DNA of 44,972 bases, taken from the NCBI GenBank assembly GCA_043818215.1, contig JBDRGC010000189.1, positions 1 to 44,972 of the forward strand. The letters run 5' to 3'. Made by a program: the position numbers and the translations under genes. Positions 8,476 to 17,800 of the stretch are shown one piece after another (position 1 is the first letter of the stretch; each line of letters starts with the position of its first letter). Origin of the DNA: JBDRGC01 sp043818215. GTDB taxonomy: Bacteria > Chloroflexota > Anaerolineae > Anaerolineales > UBA11858. The notes beneath the pieces were generated by a model. That model was given only the letters and a program-made list of their open reading frames with translations, had not been told where the DNA came from and searched no databases.

Positions 8476-11400
8476 TTACCGCAATACCAAAGGCAGGTAC
8501 ACTTGATAAGAAATTGCTTCAACCTGAATGCTGATCGGGTAGGTTTCGTTCGGATCGGTGCCTTCGGCTGGATAAATCTCGAGGGTGTAGCTGATCTGAT
8601 CCGCTGCCAGTGATGATGTGCCCTGGTTGGTGTTGATTCCAAATGGCGCCGTGCCTCCTGAAACGCCGTGCGGTGCAGGGAAGAAGACCATATCCAGGTC
8701 GCCGGAAGTCACTCCACTGGTTGTTACCGGCAGTCCCATGCTGTCTACGATCCGGGCGCGGAAGCCGGTGGGCAGGTTGAGATGGATTTCTTGGTGATAC
8801 CCCTCCGGGAGATAGGGGCTGCTGCACTGACTGCAAACCGGCAGAACGATCCGCCAGGGGTTGAGCGCGTCGGGGAAGAGTACGGTTCCGCCGCCGGTGG
8901 TGCCGTCTTCCAGGCCGGTTCGTTCAGTAGGATCACACGCATAACCGATGTCGTTTTCGTCGCCATCGTACTGGTTGGTGTTTGGTGTTTTGGGGCAGTT
9001 ATCCGTACTGTCTGGCACGCCGTCCCCGTCATCGTCCGGATCACAGGCATCTCCGCGGCGATCTCCATCGGTGTCGTCGTTATCGGCACTGGCCGTGAAG
9101 ATGCATAGATCGCATGCGTCCCCGTAAGCATCCTTATCTTCGTTGTCCTGGCAGTGATTAAGCTTATCAGGGCAGTTGTCGATGGCGTTGGCAATCCCAT
9201 CACCATCCCGATCTGGATCACAAACGTCCCCAATATTGTCGTAATCTATGTCATCCTGTTTTGGGTTGTGAATGCTGATGCAGTTGTCCCAATAGTCCTT
9301 GCGCCCATCCCCATCCTGATCATCACAGTGGTCACCGATGCCATTTGTATTCGAGTCTTCCTGGTTGGGATTATCTTTCAACGGACAGTTATCGACATCA
9401 TTCAGCTTTCCGTCCCCATCGATATCCGGGTCACAGGCATCTCCCACTTTATCCCAGTCTAGATCTCGCTGTGCTGCGTTGGCAAGCTGGGGACAATTAT
9501 CCAGCGTATCGGGCATCCCATCGCCATCGGCGTCCAAAGGGTTGTTCTCCTCGACACCGTCACAATTCGCGTCACCGTTGCCCAACTCGACCGCCGTGTA
9601 GGCATTGCGCACCTGGCAGACATCGTTGGCCGTGAAGTTATACTGCCCGCTGATGGCGAAATAATACGCGCCCCAGACCGCCGCGTTTCGGGCGTCGATG
9701 AATTGGGTATTTTCCGTCAGGTATCGGGTTTGCATCCAGTAGAATAACTGCTCGACTTTGGCCTGACCAATTCCGGTGACTGTCCAGCCGTTGAAAGTGT
9801 CTCCTTGAACTAGAAGGTAGGCGACCTTATTATGGATGCCGTTGTTGGTATGCACACCGCCATAATCATTGCGCGTAACGACATAGCTACTCATCTTATC
9901 CGGGTCGTTATAAGCCGGCGGGTTGCTCATATCCCTGCAGGCGCCATACGGTGTATCCTCGCCGATCAGCCAATCACCGTTATCTCTGAACTGGGCAAAG
10001 ATATCCGAAAAACTCTCGTTCAAAGCCCCCGATTGGCCTTGGTACACCAGTTTACTGGTCTTTTGAGTGAATCCGTGAGTGAATTCATGCGCAATAATAT
10101 CTAATACGGCCATGCCATCCCCATATTCGAAAACATCATACTTGGGTACATATTGAGCGTTTTTCCAATTTGTCAAAATATGCACAAAATGACGAATCAA
10201 TTGGCCGTGACCATCGAAGGAGTCGCGCCCAAAAGTGTTCTTGTAGTAGTCGTAGATGGTTTTGCTATGGCCAAAAGCAGCTGTGCCTTCCGCGTCTGGG
10301 GTGGGTGGTGTGGGGTCTGGAGGGGCCGAATAGGGACCATTCTCATCGAACCATTGGTTATCGATGGTTTGCTTATCCCAATTGATAACGCCATAATTAG
10401 CCCCATAGTGATTGGCTGTAGATAATTCCAGATCATACCCCTGGATAGCATAGGGCAACCACAATAGCACAACTCCGGTATGAGCATCGATATAATAGTG
10501 GCCCGCATTCTCGCCTTCTGCCACATTGACCAGCCAGCTCAAATGGGTGATTTCATCGTCGGACCCCAGCAGCCCCAGGTTGATATAGCGTAATTGGGTC
10601 TCCCCCGCCACCGTATTCCCCCCGGCAGCACTCCATGCAATCTGTTCAGCAGCCTGCGCCGACAGGGACGGCGTGCTATCGGCGACGAGATCGGGCACAT
10701 AACCGCCGTTGATCCCGATGTAATCATCACCCTGGATGTGGACCGCGACCCCGCTGGGGAAGACCGGGATGCCATCGACGCGCTGGCGGAAGAACAAGTG
10801 TCGCCCATCTTCGGAGCGGCGGACGAGTTGCAGTTCCTCCTCGATATCATCCAGGCGTAGCGTGTCGCTGTAGGCGTTCAGGAACCATTGGGCCTGGTCG
10901 AGACGATTCGGCCCCAGGTAGGTGGGTATGGAGACCTGGAAACCTGCAAACCGCAGGCCTCCGCCAAAACCAAAGTCGATCATCACCGGCACTTCGGAAT
11001 TGTCCTGCAAGCGGGTCAGGCCGGCCTGTTGGGCCTGATCCCGTCCGCTCAAGTCGGGTGGAACGGGATCAGATGGCTGGGCGCAATAGATCACCAGGCG
11101 GGAGCCGTTTCCGGTCTCCCGGCTCTTGAAGCTTTGGTCCATTTCCCCGCCGGGAACCAATGCGATGGTTTCCGAAATTGTCCCCTGGATCCATCCAACC
11201 GCCAGCGCGGTCACATCCACAAACAATGTGCCAGAAACAATTTCAGAATTGGGCGCCGCATAAAGGTCTCCCAGTTCTGGCTGGGTATTCCAGGTGACGG
11301 TGTCCTCTACGAAATTGTCTTTCAGGTTGTAGACCTCAAACTGGTAGGGGTAAGGAGGGCCTGATTCATAAATATCCAACTCTAATTCTGCTTTGATGAT

Positions 11401-12870
11401 ATTTACATTGGCAGGAATATCTCCCGCCAGGTTGAAGCCTATCAGGGCACGCCCTTTTGCTCCTGATATATTTTGATATACGGCTATGCCGCTGCCATCT
11501 CCGTATGAGGTATCGGGCATATAATCGAAAATCGATGAATCTTTGACGGCTGGGAAGACCCCGCCACAGGTCGTTAGCGCGGCTCCTTCAACTTCGTATG
11601 CGCCCATATCACAGACTGCAATTTCATCCCCGTCTCCGTTTTGGGGCCGGTTGACGCCGCGCTGGTCGGTTTCTTCACAGGTGAAATCTAAACCGCTGGG
11701 GGTGGAGGGGTTGGCGGAATCAATGGCCGGGCTGGAGACCGTCAGGACGTGGGTATCAGAATGGCCGCCGTTGTTTACCAGGGCCGCCAGCAACGGGTCT
11801 TGCCCGTAGATGTTGTTAGTCGTCGTCCCGGATATGGTGCAGCCGGTGGTATCCTGGATCAGGTTGTAATCCTGAGATTGCAGAACCCCGGCAGAAATCA
11901 CGTTACAATCCGGGGCTTCACCGGTGGTGTCCTCGTTGCCGGCAATGACGGTGTTGCTGAAATCCACCGTCCCGCCGATGACGATGATTCCACCGCCATC
12001 TCCCCAGACGGCTTCATCGTTATCGGCGATATTATCGAAAATCGTCACATTATTGAGGGTCACATCAGTGTAATTACTGGCAATCCCACCGCCATCGCCA
12101 TCGGCAGTATTCCCACTGAAGGTGCTGTTGACAATGGTTGCTGTGCCATAACGCAGGTAGATGGCCCCGCCGTTGACATCAGAATCATTATTGCTGAAAG
12201 TTGTGTTCGAGACATTCAGCGTCCCTTCACTCCACATGGCACCCCCGTTGGTGTCAGATACATTATCCTTGAGGGTGGAATCCTGGATGGTAAGATCGCC
12301 CAAATTGTAGATCGCGCCGACACCACCGTTTTGGAGGGTGAGGCTTCTAATCTGGGCCGTGACTCCACTCATGATGTGAAAAATTGTATCGAATCCATCC
12401 CCCCTGACGATGGTGGCACGCCCGTCGGCTCCCACGATGCTGACATCCTGGAGAATATCCAGGTCCCCGGTTTCGTTGTTGTCTTCCTGCATCCCCCAAA
12501 TGTCGATCTGGTAAGTTCCGGCGGGCAGGGAAATTTCATCGGCTCCAGAACCAGCCACGCAGGCATCAATGGTATCGTCCACATTGGCGGCGGTGATGGC
12601 CTCCCTCAGGGAACAATCCCCATCACCGTTGAGTTCGTCGTCGGTGGTGCTGACATAGATTGTGGACTGGGGGGCTGCAGCAACTTGGTCGAGGTGATGC
12701 CTGCCAGACCTGCCAGGGGCTGCAAACACCATCAGGGTTGGGATCACCAGGCTGATCACAAAGATTGCAAGCAGGGCGCTCCGTTTTCGTTCGAACAGGA
12801 GAGATAGGTGCCTGATGATATTCATTTTTTGCCTTTTATCGTTTGGGCTTGTCGCCATTTTATTGTCCAT
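8476..12870 (-). CDS. Large secreted M4 (thermolysin-like) metalloprotease with CSLREA, beta-helix and TSP3 domains
   Basis: Encodes 1464 aa. ATG at 12870 overlaps the end of the 75-aa gene by 11 nt, with AAAGGAG inside that gene: coupled translation. Order: hydrophobic export segment (about 35-55), CSLREAITAAN motif (about 87-97), right-handed beta-helix repeats ending CDMGAYEV (about 100-425), a DNRLRE-type domain (about 435-600) and a thermolysin propeptide-like region (about 610-800). The M4 catalytic domain follows, with HEFTH near 927, NESFSD near 951 and NNGIHNKVAY. Next are five or six calcium-binding thrombospondin-3 repeats (DxDGDGxxDxxDNCP, about 1100-1300), a final domain and the tail YQVYLPLVLR. 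All M4 zinc ligands are recognisable, so it is probably an active secreted protease. Self-processing and cell-surface retention are inferred. Confidence 0.9.
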   Translation of the reverse strand: MDNKMATSPNDKRQKMNIIRHLSLLFERKRSALLAIFVISLVIPTLMVFAAPGRSGRHHLDQVAAAPQSTIYVSTTDDELNGDGDCSLREAITAANVDDTIDACVAGSGADEISLPAGTYQIDIWGMQEDNNETGDLDILQDVSIVGADGRATIVRGDGFDTIFHIMSGVTAQIRSLTLQNGGVGAIYNLGDLTIQDSTLKDNVSDTNGGAMWSEGTLNVSNTTFSNNDSDVNGGAIYLRYGTATIVNSTFSGNTADGDGGGIASNYTDVTLNNVTIFDNIADNDEAVWGDGGGIIVIGGTVDFSNTVIAGNEDTTGEAPDCNVISAGVLQSQDYNLIQDTTGCTISGTTTNNIYGQDPLLAALVNNGGHSDTHVLTVSSPAIDSANPSTPSGLDFTCEETDQRGVNRPQNGDGDEIAVCDMGAYEVEGAALTTCGGVFPAVKDSSIFDYMPDTSYGDGSGIAVYQNISGAKGRALIGFNLAGDIPANVNIIKAELELDIYESGPPYPYQFEVYNLKDNFVEDTVTWNTQPELGDLYAAPNSEIVSGTLFVDVTALAVGWIQGTISETIALVPGGEMDQSFKSRETGNGSRLVIYCAQPSDPVPPDLSGRDQAQQAGLTRLQDNSEVPVMIDFGFGGGLRFAGFQVSIPTYLGPNRLDQAQWFLNAYSDTLRLDDIEEELQLVRRSEDGRHLFFRQRVDGIPVFPSGVAVHIQGDDYIGINGGYVPDLVADSTPSLSAQAAEQIAWSAAGGNTVAGETQLRYINLGLLGSDDEITHLSWLVNVAEGENAGHYYIDAHTGVVLLWLPYAIQGYDLELSTANHYGANYGVINWDKQTIDNQWFDENGPYSAPPDPTPPTPDAEGTAAFGHSKTIYDYYKNTFGRDSFDGHGQLIRHFVHILTNWKNAQYVPKYDVFEYGDGMAVLDIIAHEFTHGFTQKTSKLVYQGQSGALNESFSDIFAQFRDNGDWLIGEDTPYGACRDMSNPPAYNDPDKMSSYVVTRNDYGGVHTNNGIHNKVAYLLVQGDTFNGWTVTGIGQAKVEQLFYWMQTRYLTENTQFIDARNAAVWGAYYFAISGQYNFTANDVCQVRNAYTAVELGNGDANCDGVEENNPLDADGDGMPDTLDNCPQLANAAQRDLDWDKVGDACDPDIDGDGKLNDVDNCPLKDNPNQEDSNTNGIGDHCDDQDGDGRKDYWDNCISIHNPKQDDIDYDNIGDVCDPDRDGDGIANAIDNCPDKLNHCQDNEDKDAYGDACDLCIFTASADNDDTDGDRRGDACDPDDDGDGVPDSTDNCPKTPNTNQYDGDENDIGYACDPTERTGLEDGTTGGGTVLFPDALNPWRIVLPVCSQCSSPYLPEGYHQEIHLNLPTGFRARIVDSMGLPVTTSGVTSGDLDMVFFPAPHGVSGGTAPFGINTNQGTSSLAADQISYTLEIYPAEGTDPNETYPISIQVEAISYQVYLPLVLR

Positions 12871-13087
12871 CGCGATCTCCTTTTACTGTAGACTGGATGA
12901 TTATTTTTGATTTACTGGCCAATGCCACCTGCTCTTGAATGAGAGCTAACAACACTTCCGGGTCACACAGTGGGTAAGTCGTCCCCGTACGGACGTGCTG
13001 AATCTGCCCCCGCAAGGTCAGGTCACGCCAGGTGCGCAGGATGTAGATTTCCCGTTGTTTTTCTTTCTGAAAGTCACTTGAATTCAC
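12860..13087 (-). CDS. Conserved small protein, translationally coupled to M4 protease
   Basis: Encodes 75 aa from a GTG with AAAGGAG 5 nt upstream. Core motifs REIYILRTWRDLTLRGQI, HVRTGTTYPL and DPEVLLALIQEQ match the 73-aa protein at 8112-8333. Its last codons carry the Shine-Dalgarno and start of the protease gene (ATGGACAATAA serves both as start and stop region). No export signal. The overlap means the two proteins are made together. A regulator or cytoplasmic partner of the protease is possible, but nothing in the sequence proves it. Confidence 0.82.
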   Translation of the reverse strand: MNSSDFQKEKQREIYILRTWRDLTLRGQIQHVRTGTTYPLCDPEVLLALIQEQVALASKSKIIIQSTVKGDRDGQ

Positions 13088-13159
13088 ACAAACTCCTTTG
13101 TTGGTTTTGATATCAATTCGGTAGCTTTGTATTCAATATCCGTGGCATCCGTGTCCAAA

Positions 13160-13193
13160 AGAAAAAAGCTGGCACCTGAACTGGTACCAGCTT
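13160..13193 (-). terminator. Rho-independent terminator or attenuator before the protease operon
   Basis: AAGCTGGTACC and its complement (one mismatch) are separated by 6 nt and followed on the minus strand by six T. It lies about 73 nt upstream of the GTG of the 75-aa gene. Because the gene further upstream is on the opposite strand, it is in the right place to be a leader attenuator. It could also simply stop antisense transcription. Confidence 0.6.
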
Positions 13194-13465
13194 ACCAAAT
13201 GATTATCAAATTTTGTCTAAATTTTATGAGAACGCTCAAAACCTTGGGATCATTTTCGAATACGGAATGACGAATGATGAGTGAGGAAGCCCCGCAGCGG
13301 AGCGATATTCAGTAGTTGAACTGCTGAACATCAAGATTCTAGCGAATGATGAAAATCCTACACAGTAAAACTATACTCGCCATCTGCCATTCGCCATTCG
13401 CCATCCGCCATCCGCCATCCGCCTCCCCTATCCAAAAGGCGAGATTGTCTGTATAATTGTTCGCC
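13194..13465. repeat. Gap with GCCATCC tandem repeats
   Basis: No gene seen. From 13379 to 13428 there are about seven copies of a 7-bp word (GCCATCC/GCCATTC). A TATAAT at 13452-13457 lies 8 nt before the ATG of the ATPase gene; no convincing -35 box was found. Confidence 0.5.
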
Positions 13466-14725
13466 ATGAGAACAAATATACAGCGGTTCCGGTTTCTGCG
13501 ATTGCAACTTGAGCGTTATACTTCCCAACGTCTTGTCATCATCACCGGCGCCCGGCAGACCGGCAAGACCACGCTGGCGCGCGCAACTTATCCCGATCTC
13601 AATTACGTCAATCTCGACGCCATCGAACAGCGGGAGGCTATCCGGGAAGTCCGCACTGACGCCTGGGCTGAGGCAGTGGGGCCGGTTATCCTAGACGAAG
13701 CTCAAAAAGAGCCTGGGGTTTTCGACAAAGTGAAATACGCCTTCGATGCCAGACAAATTACAAAGACCGTGCTATTAGGTTCTTCTCAGATTATGATGCT
13801 TCGAAAGGTGCGCGAAACATTAGCAGGACGCGCCTTCATCTATGAGTTGTGGCCCCTGATGGCCTGTGAGATTGTCAACCCGTTTTCAGAGACACCCCTA
13901 TCTCCCCCACTTCTGGACCGCCTGTTGGTAGAATCGGGAACCGCCGACGAAGTACTGGCGGACGTTCCCTCTGTGTTGATCGGCGAGGCGGCCAACCGCG
14001 GCGCAGCGGCTCTGGATCATCTGGCGGCCTGGGGGGGGATGCCCGCATTGTTGCCCCTGAGCGATGACGAGCGGCGAAAATGGCTCGGCTCGTACGCCAC
14101 CGCGTACCTGGAACGAGACCTGGGCGACCTGGCGCGTTTGAGCGATCTGGTTCCGTTTCGGCAGTTTCAACGCTTGTGCGCGCTGCGCTCTGGCCAATTG
14201 CTTTCCTACTCTCAGTTGGGGCGGGACGCCGGTCTCAGCGCCAGTACGAGCCGCCGCTACGTCGAGTATTTACGGTTGTCTTACCAGGCGTTTCTCCTCC
14301 CGCCTTATGCGACGAATCTGACGAGTATGGTAGTAAAGACACCTAAAGTGTACTGGGGCGACATTGGCCTCTGGCGGGAACTGACGCGCTACCGTGGGCC
14401 ATTAACAGGCCAACTTTTCGAGACTTTGGTCATCAACGAAGTATTCAAATGGATTAAAACCAATGAGCGGGACGCGGAACTGACATTCTACCGCACGCGT
14501 TCCGGACAGGAAGTGGATTTGTTGATTTCAACGCCAGAGGGCGTATGGGGGATCGAAGTCAAATCTGCCCGGCGGCTGGCAACCTCAGACTGGCGAGGCT
14601 TACGCTCTGTGGGAGATGCGCTGGGTGAGCGGTGGCGCGGCGGATTTGTGGTTCACAATGGTGCGGCCATCGAGCGGCACGGGTTGAATCTTTGGGCGCT
14701 GCCAGCGGCCCGGCTGTTCGTTTGA
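13466..14725 (+). CDS. AAA ATPase with DUF4143 domain
   Basis: Encodes 419 aa. N-terminal AAA_14-type ATPase: Walker A GARQTGKTT (about residues 26-34), Walker B VILDEAQKE (about 73-81) and sensor GSSQIMMLRK. The C-terminal half has the DUF4143 pattern, ending with a nuclease-like fold motif (ELTFYRTRSGQEVDLLI ... GIEVKSARR). The ATG (MRTNIQRF) is chosen over a TTG three codons upstream. No Shine-Dalgarno is visible and TATAAT lies just upstream, so the mRNA may be leaderless. Members of this family are widespread and mostly uncharacterised; some travel with mobile or defence regions. It converges on the following regulator gene. Confidence 0.85.
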   Translation: MRTNIQRFRFLRLQLERYTSQRLVIITGARQTGKTTLARATYPDLNYVNLDAIEQREAIREVRTDAWAEAVGPVILDEAQKEPGVFDKVKYAFDARQITKTVLLGSSQIMMLRKVRETLAGRAFIYELWPLMACEIVNPFSETPLSPPLLDRLLVESGTADEVLADVPSVLIGEAANRGAAALDHLAAWGGMPALLPLSDDERRKWLGSYATAYLERDLGDLARLSDLVPFRQFQRLCALRSGQLLSYSQLGRDAGLSASTSRRYVEYLRLSYQAFLLPPYATNLTSMVVKTPKVYWGDIGLWRELTRYRGPLTGQLFETLVINEVFKWIKTNERDAELTFYRTRSGQEVDLLISTPEGVWGIEVKSARRLATSDWRGLRSVGDALGERWRGGFVVHNGAAIERHGLNLWALPAARLFV

Positions 14726-14829
14726 AATATCCCCTCTTTTTTTCGATTGCCCGACCATCTTGACAGTGGTGGTTCTTCATTCTATTCCCGCGGAGTCTTC
14801 GTTGTGGGTGGGGACGCTGCTGTCGATTG

Positions 14830-17800
14830 TTATTTTCTGCGGCTGCCGCGGGTGTGGACGAGGATTCCGGCTTCCCGCAGGGCGGCCAGATCCCGTTTGA
14901 TAGTGGCGGTGCTGACATTGAGGGCGGCTGCCAGATCCGTCAACGTGGGCGCGGCCCCCTGGGATCGGGCTTCATACAGCAAACGCTGTAAACAGTGGCG
15001 GCGGCGCTCAGTTTTATCCTGGATGGCAGCATCCTCGGGCGCGTAGGCCGTCCAGACAATTTCTACCCATTCGTCCTCCCGCAGCGGTCTGCCGGTGGGG
15101 GCATCCGCTTTAGGCAGATGCGTGGGAATTTGGTGTCCATTTTGTTGGGCCAGGTAGATCTGATAAGCGCAGTAAATCATCCGGTTTTCGGGGATATTCT
15201 CCAGGAACTGCCTCCGGCTGGCATCATCTGGCATGGATTCTAGACGCTCCCAGAGGAATTGGTGGGCTGTTTCTAATACTTTTTCAGCTTTATCTAAAAC
15301 ACCAGCGCCTGAATATATCTCGAAAGCACTTTGGTATACCAAAAGTACATCGCCAACCCCTTGGGGCCCGTTTTCGGCGATCCAGCTTAAAGCCTCATGG
15401 ATATAGTCTTGAGCCTTCGAATGGTCTCCTTGCAACCGGGCAACACGAGCTAAACCGGCCAGACAATCCATCGTCAGGGGCCATTGACCAATCTCACGAC
15501 GAATTTCTAAAGCCTTACCATATTGTTGACTGGCCAATTTTGGATCACTTTTTTCAATCAATAAACCCAAATAAGTGAGACCATAGGCAGCTAAACGCCG
15601 ATCACCAAGAACCTGGGCTTTGGTAATCATTTCTCGGATGTGCTGAGTAGCAGCAACAACATCCCCAATATGGTGATAATGAAGGCTGAGATTATATTGA
15701 ACCATGGCACTTCCCCGCTTGTCACCAAGTTCTTTTCGAATTTCAAGGGAATTTTCATAAAAACCAATCGCTAAGGGTTGGTTTCCAAGACTCTCATAAA
15801 CGTTTCCTAGCGAGTTAAAACAGAGACTCAGGTAATAACGATCATCCAGTTTTTCAAAAAGTGGCAGGACATTCTCATAATAAGCCAGTGCTTCCAAATA
15901 TTTATTTTGTTCAAAGTAAAGATGTCCTAATGTAAACCTGGCGATGGCTTCCTGGTGGATATCACCAGACTGATGCGCATTTTGAATGACATTTTCCAGT
16001 TGGTTTTGAGCCTCTGGATAATTGCCTTGTAACCACTTCGACCGTGCTACTTCAATTTGAGCCTCGATCTCCAGTTTTTTTTCTCCAGACCGTTGGGCCG
16101 ATTGAATGGCTTTCTGAGCTGACCGGTGCATGGCGGGGTAATCGCTGATGGTTTCATGAAATCTGGCCCAATGCAGGGCTAACGTAGCCTGATCAATATC
16201 TGTTTGGACGACTTTCTCTAAAATTGATAGGCCTTCACGTTGCGCGTCACGATTTCCCAGCAACCCATTGGCACTCTCTCTCCCGAAGAGCAGTTTGATT
16301 CGACAGGCCGGATCGCCCTGGGGGATTTGTTCGCAGGCTCGCAAACCATCGGTGTAATGTTTGATCGCTTCGTGGTGCGCATAAACGGCCTCGGCCTGAT
16401 CGCCAGCTTGTTGTTTATAATGAACCGCTTGCTCCCACAACTCACCGCGAAAGAAATGGCGGGCCAATTCTGTCACTTTTTTCGGATCAGTTTTTTCGAT
16501 GGCCTGCCCAACTTGCCGGTGGTAGCGGACCCGAATTTCGGGGGCGTTTTTTTCATAAGCTACCTGTAAGATCTTATCGTGTGTAAACTGATAGCCAGTG
16601 CGAGTCTCCTCGATCAACTGCCGGTGGATGAGATTTCGAAGGTGCGAGAGTGCGGCAGGTGTTTCCAGTTCCATGACAGCCCGTAAAGTGGGATAATCGA
16701 ATGTCGATCCGAGGATAGCCGCCAGGGTGAGTACCTCCCGTTCTACGGGCTGGAGCCGAGAAATTCGCCGGTCGATCACATCTTCTACCACGGCAGGGAC
16801 GGGCAATTCCGTGTAGTCGTTTGTGGTTTCATCCCAGGGTGTACTCCACTGACCGGACTCATCCCGCTGGAGCAAACCTTCGTCCTGGAGGGCACGCAAA
16901 GTTTCCAGCACAAAGAGGGGATTGCCCTCCGTCTCTTGATACAGGCGAGTTTCGAAAATGGGCGCTCCGCCTCTGGAATTCAGCCAGTGGCGGATCAATT
17001 CCCCGGTGGCCGGAGCATCCAGACGGGGCAAGATCATCCGGTCGCGCCGGCCGGCCCGGTCGATGGCCTGTAATTTTTCCCATAGAACAGGGTAAGCGCG
17101 AGCTTCTTCACTGCGATAAGTGGCGATTAACAGGATGCCTGCTGGGCCGATCCTTCGAACCAGGGAGGGCAAAATATCCAGTGTATCGCGGTCGATCCAG
17201 TGCAGGTTTTCCAGGATGATGATCAGGGGTGTGATCCTGGCCCAGGCGATCAGGAATTGGCTGATAGCTTCGAGCAGGCGGGGTCGTTCCTGGTTTGGAG
17301 CAATCGGGGAGGGGGGAGGCAGTTCCGGGAGGTGGGAGGCCAGCGCGGGGAGCAAAGCCGTCAGCACTTGCAGCCAGGTTTTTTCGACTGTCTGGCTCAA
17401 TTGTTCCACCCTCAAGTGGGTGAGTCCGCTCTCCAGGGCAGCTACCAGGGGGCCAAAGGGCGGAGTAACCTCCATTTCCCGGCCATACCCCCACAGGGAT
17501 TGAATCCCCCGCCAATCGGCATCAACGGCGATCTCCTGAAGCAAACGAGTTTTCCCCACACCAGCTTCCCCCTCCACGAGGATCAATCCCCCCTGACCGT
17601 CAAGCATTCGGTCTATATGCGCCAATAATGTTCTGCGCTCACCATCCCGGCCAATTAAAGGGATGGTTTGCGAAGCAAGTTCACCCCCGGTTGGGGCACT
17701 TGTTTCAGGTTGAGGTAAATCTGCCGGCGATTCTAACAAAGCGCGGCGGGCGATCTCTTCGGCTAGTTGAACTGAAGCCGGATTGGGTTCAGCACCAAGT

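Noticed and set aside
8334..8642. N-terminal extension of the 73-aa protein up to 8642
   Set aside because: It overlaps the end of the protease in another frame and a dispersed repeat; homology to the 75-aa paralogue begins only after the ATG at 8333.
13160..13450. T-box riboswitch suggested by TGGTACC in the terminator stem
   Set aside because: No specifier stem or other T-box signatures upstream; that region is simple GCCATCC repeat, and the downstream gene is not amino-acid related.
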